From positions 124,001 to 188,000 of the forward strand of contig JANXBU010000001.1 in the NCBI GenBank assembly GCA_025060505.1: a stretch of DNA of 64,000 nucleotides. The letters are read 5' to 3'. The stretch comes from Candidatus Calescibacterium sp. (lineage in GTDB: Bacteria > Calescibacteriota > Calescibacteriia > Calescibacteriales > Calescibacteriaceae). The position numbers and the translations under genes were made by a program. The stretch's first letter is position 1. Each line of letters starts with the position of its first letter. Shown here piece after piece: positions 42,824 to 51,280 of this stretch. The notes under the pieces are model-generated. The model was given only the letters and a program-made list of their open reading frames with translations. It made no database searches and was not told the origin of the DNA.

Positions 42824-43615
42824 TCAGCAAGATTGAAGTGAAGTTTTTTGTATTTGTGAATTTGTGTGTTCCGGTTTTCTCTTGAAAAATAGGTTCCATT
42901 GAGTGTAGCTTTTCATTATACTATCTTCAATGAATTTTGTCATTTCATCGTCTCTGTGTATCTTTTTTATTTTCAGAATGAAATTTTTATTATCTCTTAC
43001 ACAAGCTATACCAAAAATACTTAGTCCAAATCTCTTAGATAGTCTGATTGGTAGGTCAGATATGTAGAATATCTCTCCAAACATTTCTGCTGGCTTAGAA
43101 TTTGGTACGGGTCTATCTACAAGAACAACAAATATTTTTCCAGCTGGATTTAACATATAGCTTACAAATTTTTTGAAGCGAGGTTCTGTGATGATTCCTA
43201 TGTTTCTCCTTGTTATATTGAAGAAAAGCTTTTGATATTTTGATTTCAGATCTTCAACCAGAGCGAAGACTTTTATTCCATTTTGTACAAAAATTTTTGC
43301 ACCGAACTCCGGGATACCGATGTGAGCAGATACACATATGGCTCCTTTCTCCATTGATTCTATGATGAGCTCTTGTAGTCTATCATTGCTCTCTGGGTTT
43401 ATTTTTATCTTATTTCTTATCAGAGGATATAAAAAAAGATAAAGGTGATATAATACATGGTTCTTGAATACTTCGTTTATTTCATCTTTTGTGGGGTTTC
43501 TTTTGAGAACTACTTTTAGATTTTCCTTACATATTTCACTTCTGTTTATTCCATATATTTTTGTTCTTTTGGAGAATAACGATATTATACTTGAGAGTGA
43601 TTCAAGAAGTATCAC
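42824..43615 (-). CDS. LpxL/HtrB-like lipid A acyltransferase family protein
   Basis: GAICVSAHIGIPEFGAKIF (HxxxxE-type), VVLVDRPVPNSKP; GTG start overlaps the upstream stop by 4 nt (GTGA). Confidence 0.7.
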   Translation of the reverse strand: MILLESLSSIISLFSKRTKIYGINRSEICKENLKVVLKRNPTKDEINEVFKNHVLYHLYLFLYPLIRNKIKINPESNDRLQELIIESMEKGAICVSAHIGIPEFGAKIFVQNGIKVFALVEDLKSKYQKLFFNITRRNIGIITEPRFKKFVSYMLNPAGKIFVVLVDRPVPNSKPAEMFGEIFYISDLPIRLSKRFGLSIFGIACVRDNKNFILKIKKIHRDDEMTKFIEDSIMKSYTQWNLFFKRKPEHTNSQIQKTSLQSC

Positions 43616-44190
43616 ATTTTCATTTTTCCGAAATCTTCTTCCGATACTATTTCAAGTAGTGCTTCCTCTTTCTTTTCTGCTACTGCAGCTGGAATTCCTT
43701 TGAGAAACTCAGAACTTCTGGTTTTGTCGAAAACGAGTTCGTCTACATATATTTCACTATCGAGTCTCAAAGCAAGCGCAAGTGCATCAGATGGCCGAGA
43801 ATCAATTTGATATTCTTTGCCGTTGTGTTCTACATAGAGTATTGCATAGTATGTTGAGCTTTTGAGATCGCATACTTCTATTTTTTTAAGTTTCATACCA
43901 ATAGTATTGAATATGTTTTTCATAAGATCATGTGTCAGAGGACGCTCAAATTTAATTTTTTCCAGTTCCATCATTATTGCATTTGCTTCGTTTATACCTA
44001 TCCATATAGGTAGGAATCTTTCTCCGTTTTCTTCTTTTAGTATAACTGCTGGTGTTTGTGTTACCTGATCTACTATTACTGTGGCAACTACCATTTTTAT
44101 TTTATTGTGCAATTTTGTTTCTTCCTTCGCCTTATGTTCTGTTAGGTTGGCCTCCTCCTTCTGATTATTATCTGATTTTTTTCTGGGCAT
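43612..44190 (-). CDS. Bifunctional nuclease family protein (DUF151)
   Basis: PAVILKEENGERFLPIWIGINEANAIMMELEKIKFERPLTHDLMKNI...DSRPSDALALALRLDSEIYVDE; SD AAAGGAGGTAAAGCT-ATG. Confidence 0.92.
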   Translation of the reverse strand: MPRKKSDNNQKEEANLTEHKAKEETKLHNKIKMVVATVIVDQVTQTPAVILKEENGERFLPIWIGINEANAIMMELEKIKFERPLTHDLMKNIFNTIGMKLKKIEVCDLKSSTYYAILYVEHNGKEYQIDSRPSDALALALRLDSEIYVDELVFDKTRSSEFLKGIPAAVAEKKEEALLEIVSEEDFGKMKM

Positions 44191-44467
44191 AGCTTTACCT
44201 CCTTTGTTATATTTTAATCTATTTTTTATCTCTTTGGAAGATTTGAAACAAGTTTACCTTATTTCTTTCTGTGAATTATTTTGATTTCCCCTTGCAGAGT
44301 AAAAACTTCAATTTCCTGTCCTTGTTTCTATGAGTTGTTTTGATCATATTTGTGTGTGATTGTTTCTACACCAGCGTATTTTTACTGTAGAAATAAGAGT
44401 TTATCAACTCTGAAAAGATATTGAATAAATATAATGAATTACATGGAATGAATGGAAAGATGGGAGG

Positions 44468-44509
44468 GTTGCAAGGTTCAAGCTTTAGATTTTTCTTGAA
44501 CCCTGCAAC
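44468..44509 (-). other. Strong 15-bp hairpin 3' of the 44519-45316 gene
   Basis: GTTGCAAGGTTCAAG / loop ctttagattttt / CTTGAACCCTGCAAC; 14/15 pairs on + and 15/15 (one G-U) on the minus-strand RNA; no T-tract. Confidence 0.7.
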
Positions 44510-44518
44510 AGATTATTA

Positions 44519-45316
44519 CTATTGGCCTTTCAGATCAATATCTACATCAATCTGTAGTGTCCATATCCATCCCTTTGGGGCTCCTGCGGCTACTTTATCG
44601 AAGAAAAATACAGGTCCGGTAAGTAGCCCAATTGCTGGAGTAAAGAAGATTGCTAAACCTCCTCCGCCACCACCTATTACATTCTCACCTGTCATTACAT
44701 CTGCGAGGAAAATTATTTTGTCTATCAGAGGAACATCTATTGGGTATGAAAGCCAACCCAACATTATTCCAAATTGATTTGTTTCTCCATCTGAACTTAC
44801 AAAAAGATTTTTGTTTAACCCAAAATATGCTCCTACATTTATACTTCCAAGATATTTCAGAGCTCCCCAGTCCTCAAGCATGGTTTTCCCGACTACAAAA
44901 TGCAGTATATTGTAGTCATTCACATCTTTCTCAAAACCTAAGTTGAATATACCAAATGACCAACCAGGTTGTCCTTTAAATAAAACATCTTCAGGTGTTC
45001 CGATCTTGGCATTAAGCAAAAGAGGAGCTTGAGATGGGAATAAAAGATCAAAACCTACTTCCAGCTGAAGTTCATTTATCGGAAGTGCTCCTATGGTTAG
45101 TCCTGTTATGATAGGATAACTGTAATCATCTAAAAAATATGTATCATAAGTTATATGAAGAACTCCAAAAGGTTGCATATATGGTGTGCAGGTAGTCCAC
45201 AAAACAGTAGAAGGTGTTGCGTAAACGTTCTTGGCAGATGATAATATAATACCTATCATGTACATGATTCCGATGTATTTTGATTTGCTTCTAAACCTTT
45301 CTACCTTTATTTTCAT
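44519..45316 (-). CDS. Exported hypothetical protein
   Basis: Signal peptide IGIMYMIGIILSSAKNVYA; SD AAAAGGAGGTAATAAACC-ATG; ends with tandem stops TAG TAA TAA. Confidence 0.65.
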   Translation of the reverse strand: MKIKVERFRSKSKYIGIMYMIGIILSSAKNVYATPSTVLWTTCTPYMQPFGVLHITYDTYFLDDYSYPIITGLTIGALPINELQLEVGFDLLFPSQAPLLLNAKIGTPEDVLFKGQPGWSFGIFNLGFEKDVNDYNILHFVVGKTMLEDWGALKYLGSINVGAYFGLNKNLFVSSDGETNQFGIMLGWLSYPIDVPLIDKIIFLADVMTGENVIGGGGGGLAIFFTPAIGLLTGPVFFFDKVAAGAPKGWIWTLQIDVDIDLKGQ

Positions 45317-45585
45317 GGTTTATTACCTCCTTTTCAGATAAATATGAAAATTCTGTTCCATACACCGGCGTTCTTATTTATTCTTTCAGATAAGTGTTTT
45401 CAATTCTTTTTCTTTCGTTGTTTTTCATTTCTGTGTGTTGGTAAACATTTTTGTTTATTTTTTTGTGAATGTGAATTGCTTGATTCGATCTTTAAATTTT
45501 GCAGAGATCTTCGGGTACAATAAATCAGAGATTACCAGATACTAGACAAGTGTAAAAGTTTATTTTCCTTTTTTTCGTAAGAACT

Positions 45586-46506
45586 TTGCAGGATCAAGAA
45601 AGTCAATCGTTATTCCGAAGACATATATACATAATGAAAAGATTCGTATTTTTCAATGTTTCTTCTGTTCTTCTTTGTTTTCTTGTTTTTATTGCTTTTC
45701 ATTTATTTCAACATAGGTCATACAAAGTTAGAGCAAAAATAATGGTTGAGCCAGATATTCTGTTTGATCACATCAATTGTTCCGAGAATCTTCTTGCAGA
45801 AGCTCAAAGTATGTATCAGTTTATATCTAGTGAAATCATTAAGAATTCAAGAATAGTTTGTAAAAGATCATCAAAGGTAATACTTGTTGAGTCTTTTCTT
45901 AACGATAAACATGAATCCGAAAAAATTGTTGATGTTATTTCATCTTTGATTGTTCAAACTTTAAAAGAAAAATCAAAAAGTATCTGTACAAATCGAAATA
46001 TAAATGTTTCTAATGAAGAGCTGAGGAAAATTTATTTGGAGTCATATCTTTCAGAGCTTCACAGAATCAGAGAAAAGTTGGTTGATATAGAAAGCAAGAT
46101 TTTGAATCTGGAAAGCTTTGTTAGAGATTTTGATAAGGAAGGATTCAATATTCCACCAATAGATGAAATAAAAGATATATTTGAATCATACAAATCACTT
46201 GAAATCAGAAAGATAGAGCTGTTAAGTCAATATACTGAAAAAAGTCCGCAGATAAATGTACTGGACGAGCAGATAAGATTTGTTTCTCGCTCCATTAAAA
46301 AGAAGATATTATATGAGATTAGGTCTCTGAAAAATAAGAGAGAGCTTCTTTTAGCTGAAGAAAAAAGAATCAGACAAGATTTGGAGAGAAATTACATTGA
46401 CCAGTATAGAGAGATTTCGGATGGTTATACCTTCAGGAGTTCTTGTTCTCCGTTTTTCTACATAGAAAAATCGGTTATTCCTGAATTTTCTCAGGCGAGC
46501 TTCTGA
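45586..46506 (+). CDS. Wzz/chain-length-determinant-like membrane protein
   Basis: N-terminal TM, RSYKVRAKIMVEPD, long coiled-coil; TTG start or ATG at 45634. Confidence 0.5.
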   Translation: MQDQESQSLFRRHIYIMKRFVFFNVSSVLLCFLVFIAFHLFQHRSYKVRAKIMVEPDILFDHINCSENLLAEAQSMYQFISSEIIKNSRIVCKRSSKVILVESFLNDKHESEKIVDVISSLIVQTLKEKSKSICTNRNINVSNEELRKIYLESYLSELHRIREKLVDIESKILNLESFVRDFDKEGFNIPPIDEIKDIFESYKSLEIRKIELLSQYTEKSPQINVLDEQIRFVSRSIKKKILYEIRSLKNKRELLLAEEKRIRQDLERNYIDQYREISDGYTFRSSCSPFFYIEKSVIPEFSQASF

Positions 46507-46528
46507 ATAATTATACTATAAACCTTTG

Positions 46529-46942
46529 ATGAGGAGAGAGTTTTCCGCAGGCGGTATTGTCTACAAAGACGGGAAGGTTCTTATGATAAAGGTCAAAACC
46601 CTCTCCGGAAAATATGTATGGACCTTTCCAAAAGGACATATAGAAAAAGGTGAGAAAAAGGAAGAAGCTGCAATCAGAGAAGTGGAAGAGGAAACCGGAG
46701 TTAGATCCGAGATAAAAAAAGATCTCGGAAGTTTTACATACTACTTTAAAGATAAAGACGGCGTATTGGTTAAGAAGACTGTATTTTGGTACCTTATGGA
46801 ACCTCTTTTTCAGGCTGAATTGAAAACTCCCGGCGAAGTTCTCGAAGTAAAATGGATTGATATAAAAGAGGCAGAAAAAATTATATCTTATGATTCAGAT
46901 AGAACGATCATTGGTAAAATCTCGCGGGAGTTTTCAATCTGA
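46529..46942 (+). CDS. NUDIX hydrolase
   Basis: Nudix box GHIEKGEKKEEAAIREVEEETGV. Confidence 0.95.
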   Translation: MRREFSAGGIVYKDGKVLMIKVKTLSGKYVWTFPKGHIEKGEKKEEAAIREVEEETGVRSEIKKDLGSFTYYFKDKDGVLVKKTVFWYLMEPLFQAELKTPGEVLEVKWIDIKEAEKIISYDSDRTIIGKISREFSI

Positions 46943-47024
46943 CTTCTTTGACGAACTTCCGCAAACTTCTATATTTTCTCTCTGATGATTATAATAAAGT
47001 GAATGACAAAGGAGGAATTTGCGT

Positions 47025-47633
47025 ATGGTTCAGCAATCTTTTGAACATTTTAAGAAGGTTCCAGCTTTATCAGATTATCCGAAGCAATTTTCAACTAAGG
47101 ATGGAAGAGCTGTAATTGTTAGACCAATGGTAAAAGATGATGCGGATAAACTTTTCGAATTTTTTTCTGGACTTGAAAAAGAAGACAAACTATTTCTGAG
47201 AGATGATGTAAGCAGACCAGAGGTAACACGAAGATGGGCAGAAAATCTAAACTATGATGTTGTATTGCCTCTGCTTGGAATATATGAAGACAGAATCATT
47301 GCAGATGGAACTCTGCATTCTTCTAATTACTTTTGGACAAGACATGTAGCAGAAATAAGAATAGTTGTAGCCAAAGAATTTAGAAATACAGGTCTTGCAA
47401 AGAAAATAGTTTCGGAGTTGTTTTTCTACGCTCTCAAAAGGGGTTTCAAAAAAATAGTAGCGCAGGTTCCATTCTACCAACTCAACACAATAAGAATATT
47501 TGAATCTCTTGGTTTTGAGAAGGAAGCTATACTGAAAAAACATATCATGGTTCAAGGTAAAGGATATTTTGATCTTCTTATTATGTCTGTATTTTCAGAT
47601 AGCGCAATGCATAACATAAGAAAAATTTCTTAA
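47025..47633 (+). CDS. GNAT family N-acetyltransferase
   Basis: EIRIVVAKEFRNTGLAKKIVSELFFYALKRGFKKIVAQVPFYQLNTIRIFESLGFEKEAIL; SD GGAGG upstream. Confidence 0.88.
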   Translation: MVQQSFEHFKKVPALSDYPKQFSTKDGRAVIVRPMVKDDADKLFEFFSGLEKEDKLFLRDDVSRPEVTRRWAENLNYDVVLPLLGIYEDRIIADGTLHSSNYFWTRHVAEIRIVVAKEFRNTGLAKKIVSELFFYALKRGFKKIVAQVPFYQLNTIRIFESLGFEKEAILKKHIMVQGKGYFDLLIMSVFSDSAMHNIRKIS

Positions 47634-47635
47634 TT

Positions 47636-48400
47636 ATGTGGCGAAAGGTAGCTTTGAATGTTTGGAGTAAACCCCGGGATCCAACAATATATGGTATATT
47701 TGAAGTATCAGCTTCTCATATAATAGATTACATAAGAGCAAAGAGGGAGAAGGAAGGCGAAAAGATAACCGTTACTCACTTTGTTGGAAAAGTTGTTGCT
47801 CAAACTCTTGCGGAACACAAAGATTACAACCTTATAATCAAGAGAGGAGAAATAGTTAAGAGAAAAACTATAGATATATTTTTTCAGATAGAGTTTGGTG
47901 AAGGAGAGCTTGCAGGTGCAAAATTGAAAGAAGTTGATAGAAAGTCTCTTTCTGCCATAGCAAAAGAGCTCAGGGAAAAAGCACATAAGATAAAAAAATT
48001 TCAAAATGATCCATCTATTAATATGATAAAGATCTTTTCAAAGCTCCCGTCATTTGTTCTTAAACCTGTTCTGCGTTTATCTGAATTCTTATCTTACGAG
48101 CTTGGTATATCTATTGGTGGACTTGACCAGGATCCGTTTGGCTCAGCCATGGTAACTAACATAGGTTCGTTTGGACTCGATTTTGGTCTCGCTCCCCTTT
48201 TCCCACTTTCAAGAACTCCGATAGTTATAACACTTGGATTGATTAAAGAGAAGCCCTATGTGCTCAATGGAGAACTTACTGTGGCTCCTGTTTTATCTAT
48301 GGGGGTTGCAATAGATCATAGGTACTACGACGGATACCATATAGCTGTGCTTGCAAGAACCTTCAAAGAACTAATTGAAAATCCGGATCCAAACTGGTGA
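47636..48400 (+). CDS. 2-oxoacid dehydrogenase E2-type acyltransferase catalytic domain, stand-alone
   Basis: VTNIGSFGLDFGLAPLFPLSRTPIVITLG, HxxxD-like DHRYYDG motif; no lipoyl domain. Confidence 0.85.
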   Translation: MWRKVALNVWSKPRDPTIYGIFEVSASHIIDYIRAKREKEGEKITVTHFVGKVVAQTLAEHKDYNLIIKRGEIVKRKTIDIFFQIEFGEGELAGAKLKEVDRKSLSAIAKELREKAHKIKKFQNDPSINMIKIFSKLPSFVLKPVLRLSEFLSYELGISIGGLDQDPFGSAMVTNIGSFGLDFGLAPLFPLSRTPIVITLGLIKEKPYVLNGELTVAPVLSMGVAIDHRYYDGYHIAVLARTFKELIENPDPNW

Positions 48401-48482
48401 AGGATCAAAAAGATCGTATAGGCCGTTGTTATATCTCTGAGACTTTTTATTGAATATTTTTGGTATTCTACTATCATTATTC

Positions 48483-48739
48483 TGCTGTGTCCAATTATTT
48501 AATAGGATAATATTGACCATATAGAGCGGAGCTGGAAAGATTATAACAAAGACTTAGTATTTGAGTAGCGTGAAGTTTGAGAACATACGGAAGGAGCTAA
48601 CCAAGTTATGATAACGAGCATGTTTTTAAGTGGTGGTGTGGGTATGTTGGTGAGTTGAGTTGATGTTATGGTTATGTAAGTGGGTTATAGGGGTGTGTGG
48701 GTGTGTTGGAGGATATTGAATCCTTTATTGGACACAGCA
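48483..48739. mobile_element. Non-autonomous insertion element (MITE-like, probably derived from the IS5 family/IS903 group)
   Basis: TIRs TGCTGTGTCCAAT / ATTGGACACAGCA (13/13), flanked by 9-bp direct repeats TCATTATTC at 48474-48482 and 48740-48748; internal remnant SWKDYNKDLV. Confidence 0.85.
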
Positions 48740-48821
48740 TCATTATTCACTCAGATGACAAAAAATTCATTCTAAGACTTTTTTGTAGTTCTCGGTTGTT
48801 AAAATATTCAATTTGATTACA

Positions 48822-50510
48822 ATGAAGCTAATAGGAGAAATTCTGCAAGACTTGGGAGTTCCAAAAGAAAAAGTGGATGAAGCTCTAAGAATTCAGGAAG
48901 AAAAACCAAACTATGGAAGGCTTGGGGAAATACTCATAAAAATGGGAGTTATAAACCATGTTATCCTTGCAAAAGCTCTTTCTGCGCAGTTTGGAATTGA
49001 ATTAAAAGAAAAAATCAACAAAGAAGAAGTTTTAGATGAGGTAACGAAAATTTTCCCTCCTTATATACTTAAAGATTCCGGATTTATAGTGTTAAAGGAA
49101 CCAAATTCTGAATATGTTTCTATTGTTCTTAGTGATCCAGAGAAATCTTATCTTATCTCAGACTTGCAGAAGAAGTTTAAAAAGGTGCTCAAATTATTCA
49201 TCGCGCCCTCTGATGAGATAGAAAGAGTTATAAATGAAATTTATGGATTCGGTGATACAATGGAAGTATCCAGAGAAGTTGAAAAAGCTGAAGAAATATT
49301 TTCATCAGACGAAATAATAGAAACGACACGAGATATTCTTGAGGAAAAAGGGGAAGCACCAATAATAAGGTTTGTCAACGCTTTGTTTTTTCAGGCAGTT
49401 AAGCGAAGAGCATCTGATATACACATAGAACCAGCTGAAACTGAAACGGTAGTTAGAATGAGAATAGATGGAGTTTTGCATGAGGTAATAAGAGTTAATA
49501 AAGTCCTTCACGAACCAATCGTTTCAAGAGTAAAAGTTATATCAAGGCTAGACATAGCAGAAAAAAGACTTCCTCAGGACGGAAAAATAAAACTTAAAGT
49601 TGCGGGAAAAGATATAGATGTAAGAGTTTCGACATTACCTACTGTCTTTGGAGAAAGAGTTTCTCTGAGAATTCTAGATAGAACGGCAACCATACTGAAA
49701 ATAGAAGAGCTTGGAATGGAAGAAGATATTATCCAGAAGATCAAGAACCTTGTAAAAAGAACATATGGTATGATTCTTATAACGGGACCAACAGGTTCAG
49801 GAAAAACAACAACGCTTTATGCATGTCTTTCTGAAATAAATTCTCGTGAGATAAACATAATCACCATAGAAGATCCAATAGAGTATCAGCTCAAAGGAAT
49901 AAACCAGATTCAGGTCAATCCTAAGGTTGGTCTGACTTTTGCGGCAGGCTTAAGATCTATTTTGAGACAAGACCCGGATGTAGTTATGGTTGGAGAGATC
50001 AGAGATGGAGAGACGGCTTCAATTGCTATACATGCTGCACTTACAGGACATCTTGTTCTTTCTACATTACATACTAATGACGCTCCAAGTGCTATTACAA
50101 GGCTTATTGATATGGAAATTGAACCGTATCTTATATCCTCTGCTGTTTTTGCTACTTTGGCTCAAAGACTTGTAAGAAAGATATGTGAAAAATGCAAGAA
50201 AAAATATAAACCAGACACTATGGAACTTGAAGTTCTATCTATTCCATCTGGAGAACTAGATTTCGCCTTTAGGGGAACAGGATGCGACGAATGTTTCGGA
50301 ACTGGATACAAAGGCAGAATTGGTATATTTGAACTTTTTGTCATAGATGATGAAATAAGAGAACTCATAAATCAAAAATCAGATTCTGTTAAATTGAAAA
50401 ATGCCGCTATATCTAAGGGTATGAGAACATTACGTGAAGATGGTATACTCAAAATAAAAAAAGGTATAACAACAATTCAAGAGGTAGCAAGGGTGATACA
50501 GGAAAGTTAA
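48822..50510 (+). CDS. GspE/PilB-type secretion or type IV pilus assembly ATPase
   Basis: GPTGSGKTTTLYACL, EDPIEYQLKGINQIQVN, VGEIRDGETASIAIHAALTGHLVLSTLHTNDA, CxxC zinc motifs. Confidence 0.95.
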   Translation: MKLIGEILQDLGVPKEKVDEALRIQEEKPNYGRLGEILIKMGVINHVILAKALSAQFGIELKEKINKEEVLDEVTKIFPPYILKDSGFIVLKEPNSEYVSIVLSDPEKSYLISDLQKKFKKVLKLFIAPSDEIERVINEIYGFGDTMEVSREVEKAEEIFSSDEIIETTRDILEEKGEAPIIRFVNALFFQAVKRRASDIHIEPAETETVVRMRIDGVLHEVIRVNKVLHEPIVSRVKVISRLDIAEKRLPQDGKIKLKVAGKDIDVRVSTLPTVFGERVSLRILDRTATILKIEELGMEEDIIQKIKNLVKRTYGMILITGPTGSGKTTTLYACLSEINSREINIITIEDPIEYQLKGINQIQVNPKVGLTFAAGLRSILRQDPDVVMVGEIRDGETASIAIHAALTGHLVLSTLHTNDAPSAITRLIDMEIEPYLISSAVFATLAQRLVRKICEKCKKKYKPDTMELEVLSIPSGELDFAFRGTGCDECFGTGYKGRIGIFELFVIDDEIRELINQKSDSVKLKNAAISKGMRTLREDGILKIKKGITTIQEVARVIQES

Positions 50511-50541
50511 CCTCTATTATACAAGAAAGTTGATCTCTCAT
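50496..50541. repeat. 23-bp imperfect tandem duplication across the GspE/PilB stop
   Basis: ATACAGGAAAGTTAACCTCTATT / ATACAAGAAAGTTGATCTCTCAT (18/23, three of the differences are transitions). Confidence 0.9.
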
Positions 50542-50740
50542 TTTGTTCTTCTCTGCTATATTGTAGAATTTTTTTTGTGTTGTTATTGAAATCTATCAGT
50601 TTTTACATGATTGTACATTTGCAATAGAGCAATTTTATTTTGATTTTTTGATGGAGATTTATTGTAGAGTTTTGTGTTGTATTTTTCTTGGAAGAAGGTT
50701 TGTGGCAGAGCAATTTAATTCTATGTTTTTTCTTCAAAGT

Positions 50741-51202
50741 TTATCCCGGTGGCCATCTCATCTGTCTTCCCCCAAGCATGTGTAGATGCAGATGATAAAC
50801 CGTCTGACCACCATGCGGGTTTGTGTTTATAATTATTCTGAACCCCTTTTCATCTATATTCATATCTTTTGCTATCTTCTTGCATGTATTTACTATGTTC
50901 ATTAGTATATCTTTATCTTCTTCGTTTATATCTATAAAAGTCGGAATATGTTTTTTAGGGATAACAAGTATATGTACAGGAGCTTGTGGGTTTATATCAT
51001 GAAAGGCTAAAACACTATCATCTTCGTATACTTTCTTTGTGCTTACTTCTCCCCTTACTATCTTGCAGAATATACAAGGTGTGTTTTGCATTTTCAAAAA
51101 TCTTAACATCATCTCAACAAATTTCCAGAAAAACCGGTTTTTACCGAAGATGGTTATGAAAAATTTTCTGAACCAAGGTTTATGTATAAATTTTTCAATC
51201 AT
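50741..51202 (-). CDS. HIT-family protein
   Basis: CIFCKIVRGE, HGGQTVYHLHLHMLGGRQMRWPPG; the 37-aa N-terminal extension may be annotation only (alternative ATG at 51091). Confidence 0.93.
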   Translation of the reverse strand: MIEKFIHKPWFRKFFITIFGKNRFFWKFVEMMLRFLKMQNTPCIFCKIVRGEVSTKKVYEDDSVLAFHDINPQAPVHILVIPKKHIPTFIDINEEDKDILMNIVNTCKKIAKDMNIDEKGFRIIINTNPHGGQTVYHLHLHMLGGRQMRWPPG

Positions 51203-51280
51203 ATAAAAAGATCAATTAAACATCAATTAATGTTTCTGAAAATATTTTTTGATTTTCTGGAATAGAAAAATTCATATCAA

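Noticed and set aside
44361-45380. Similar motifs GC(T/C)GGTGTA upstream of 43612-44190 and 44519-45316 on the minus strand (TACACCAGCGTATTTTTA and TACACCGGCGTTCTTATT)
   Set aside because: Only two instances with different distances to the start codons; cannot be distinguished from chance without a genome-wide search.
48400-48600. Possible small ORF on the minus strand inside the MITE (KHARYHNLVSSFRMFSNFTLLKY)
   Set aside because: Short, with a stop just upstream; the plus-strand SWKDYNKDLV remnant is a better match to transposases.
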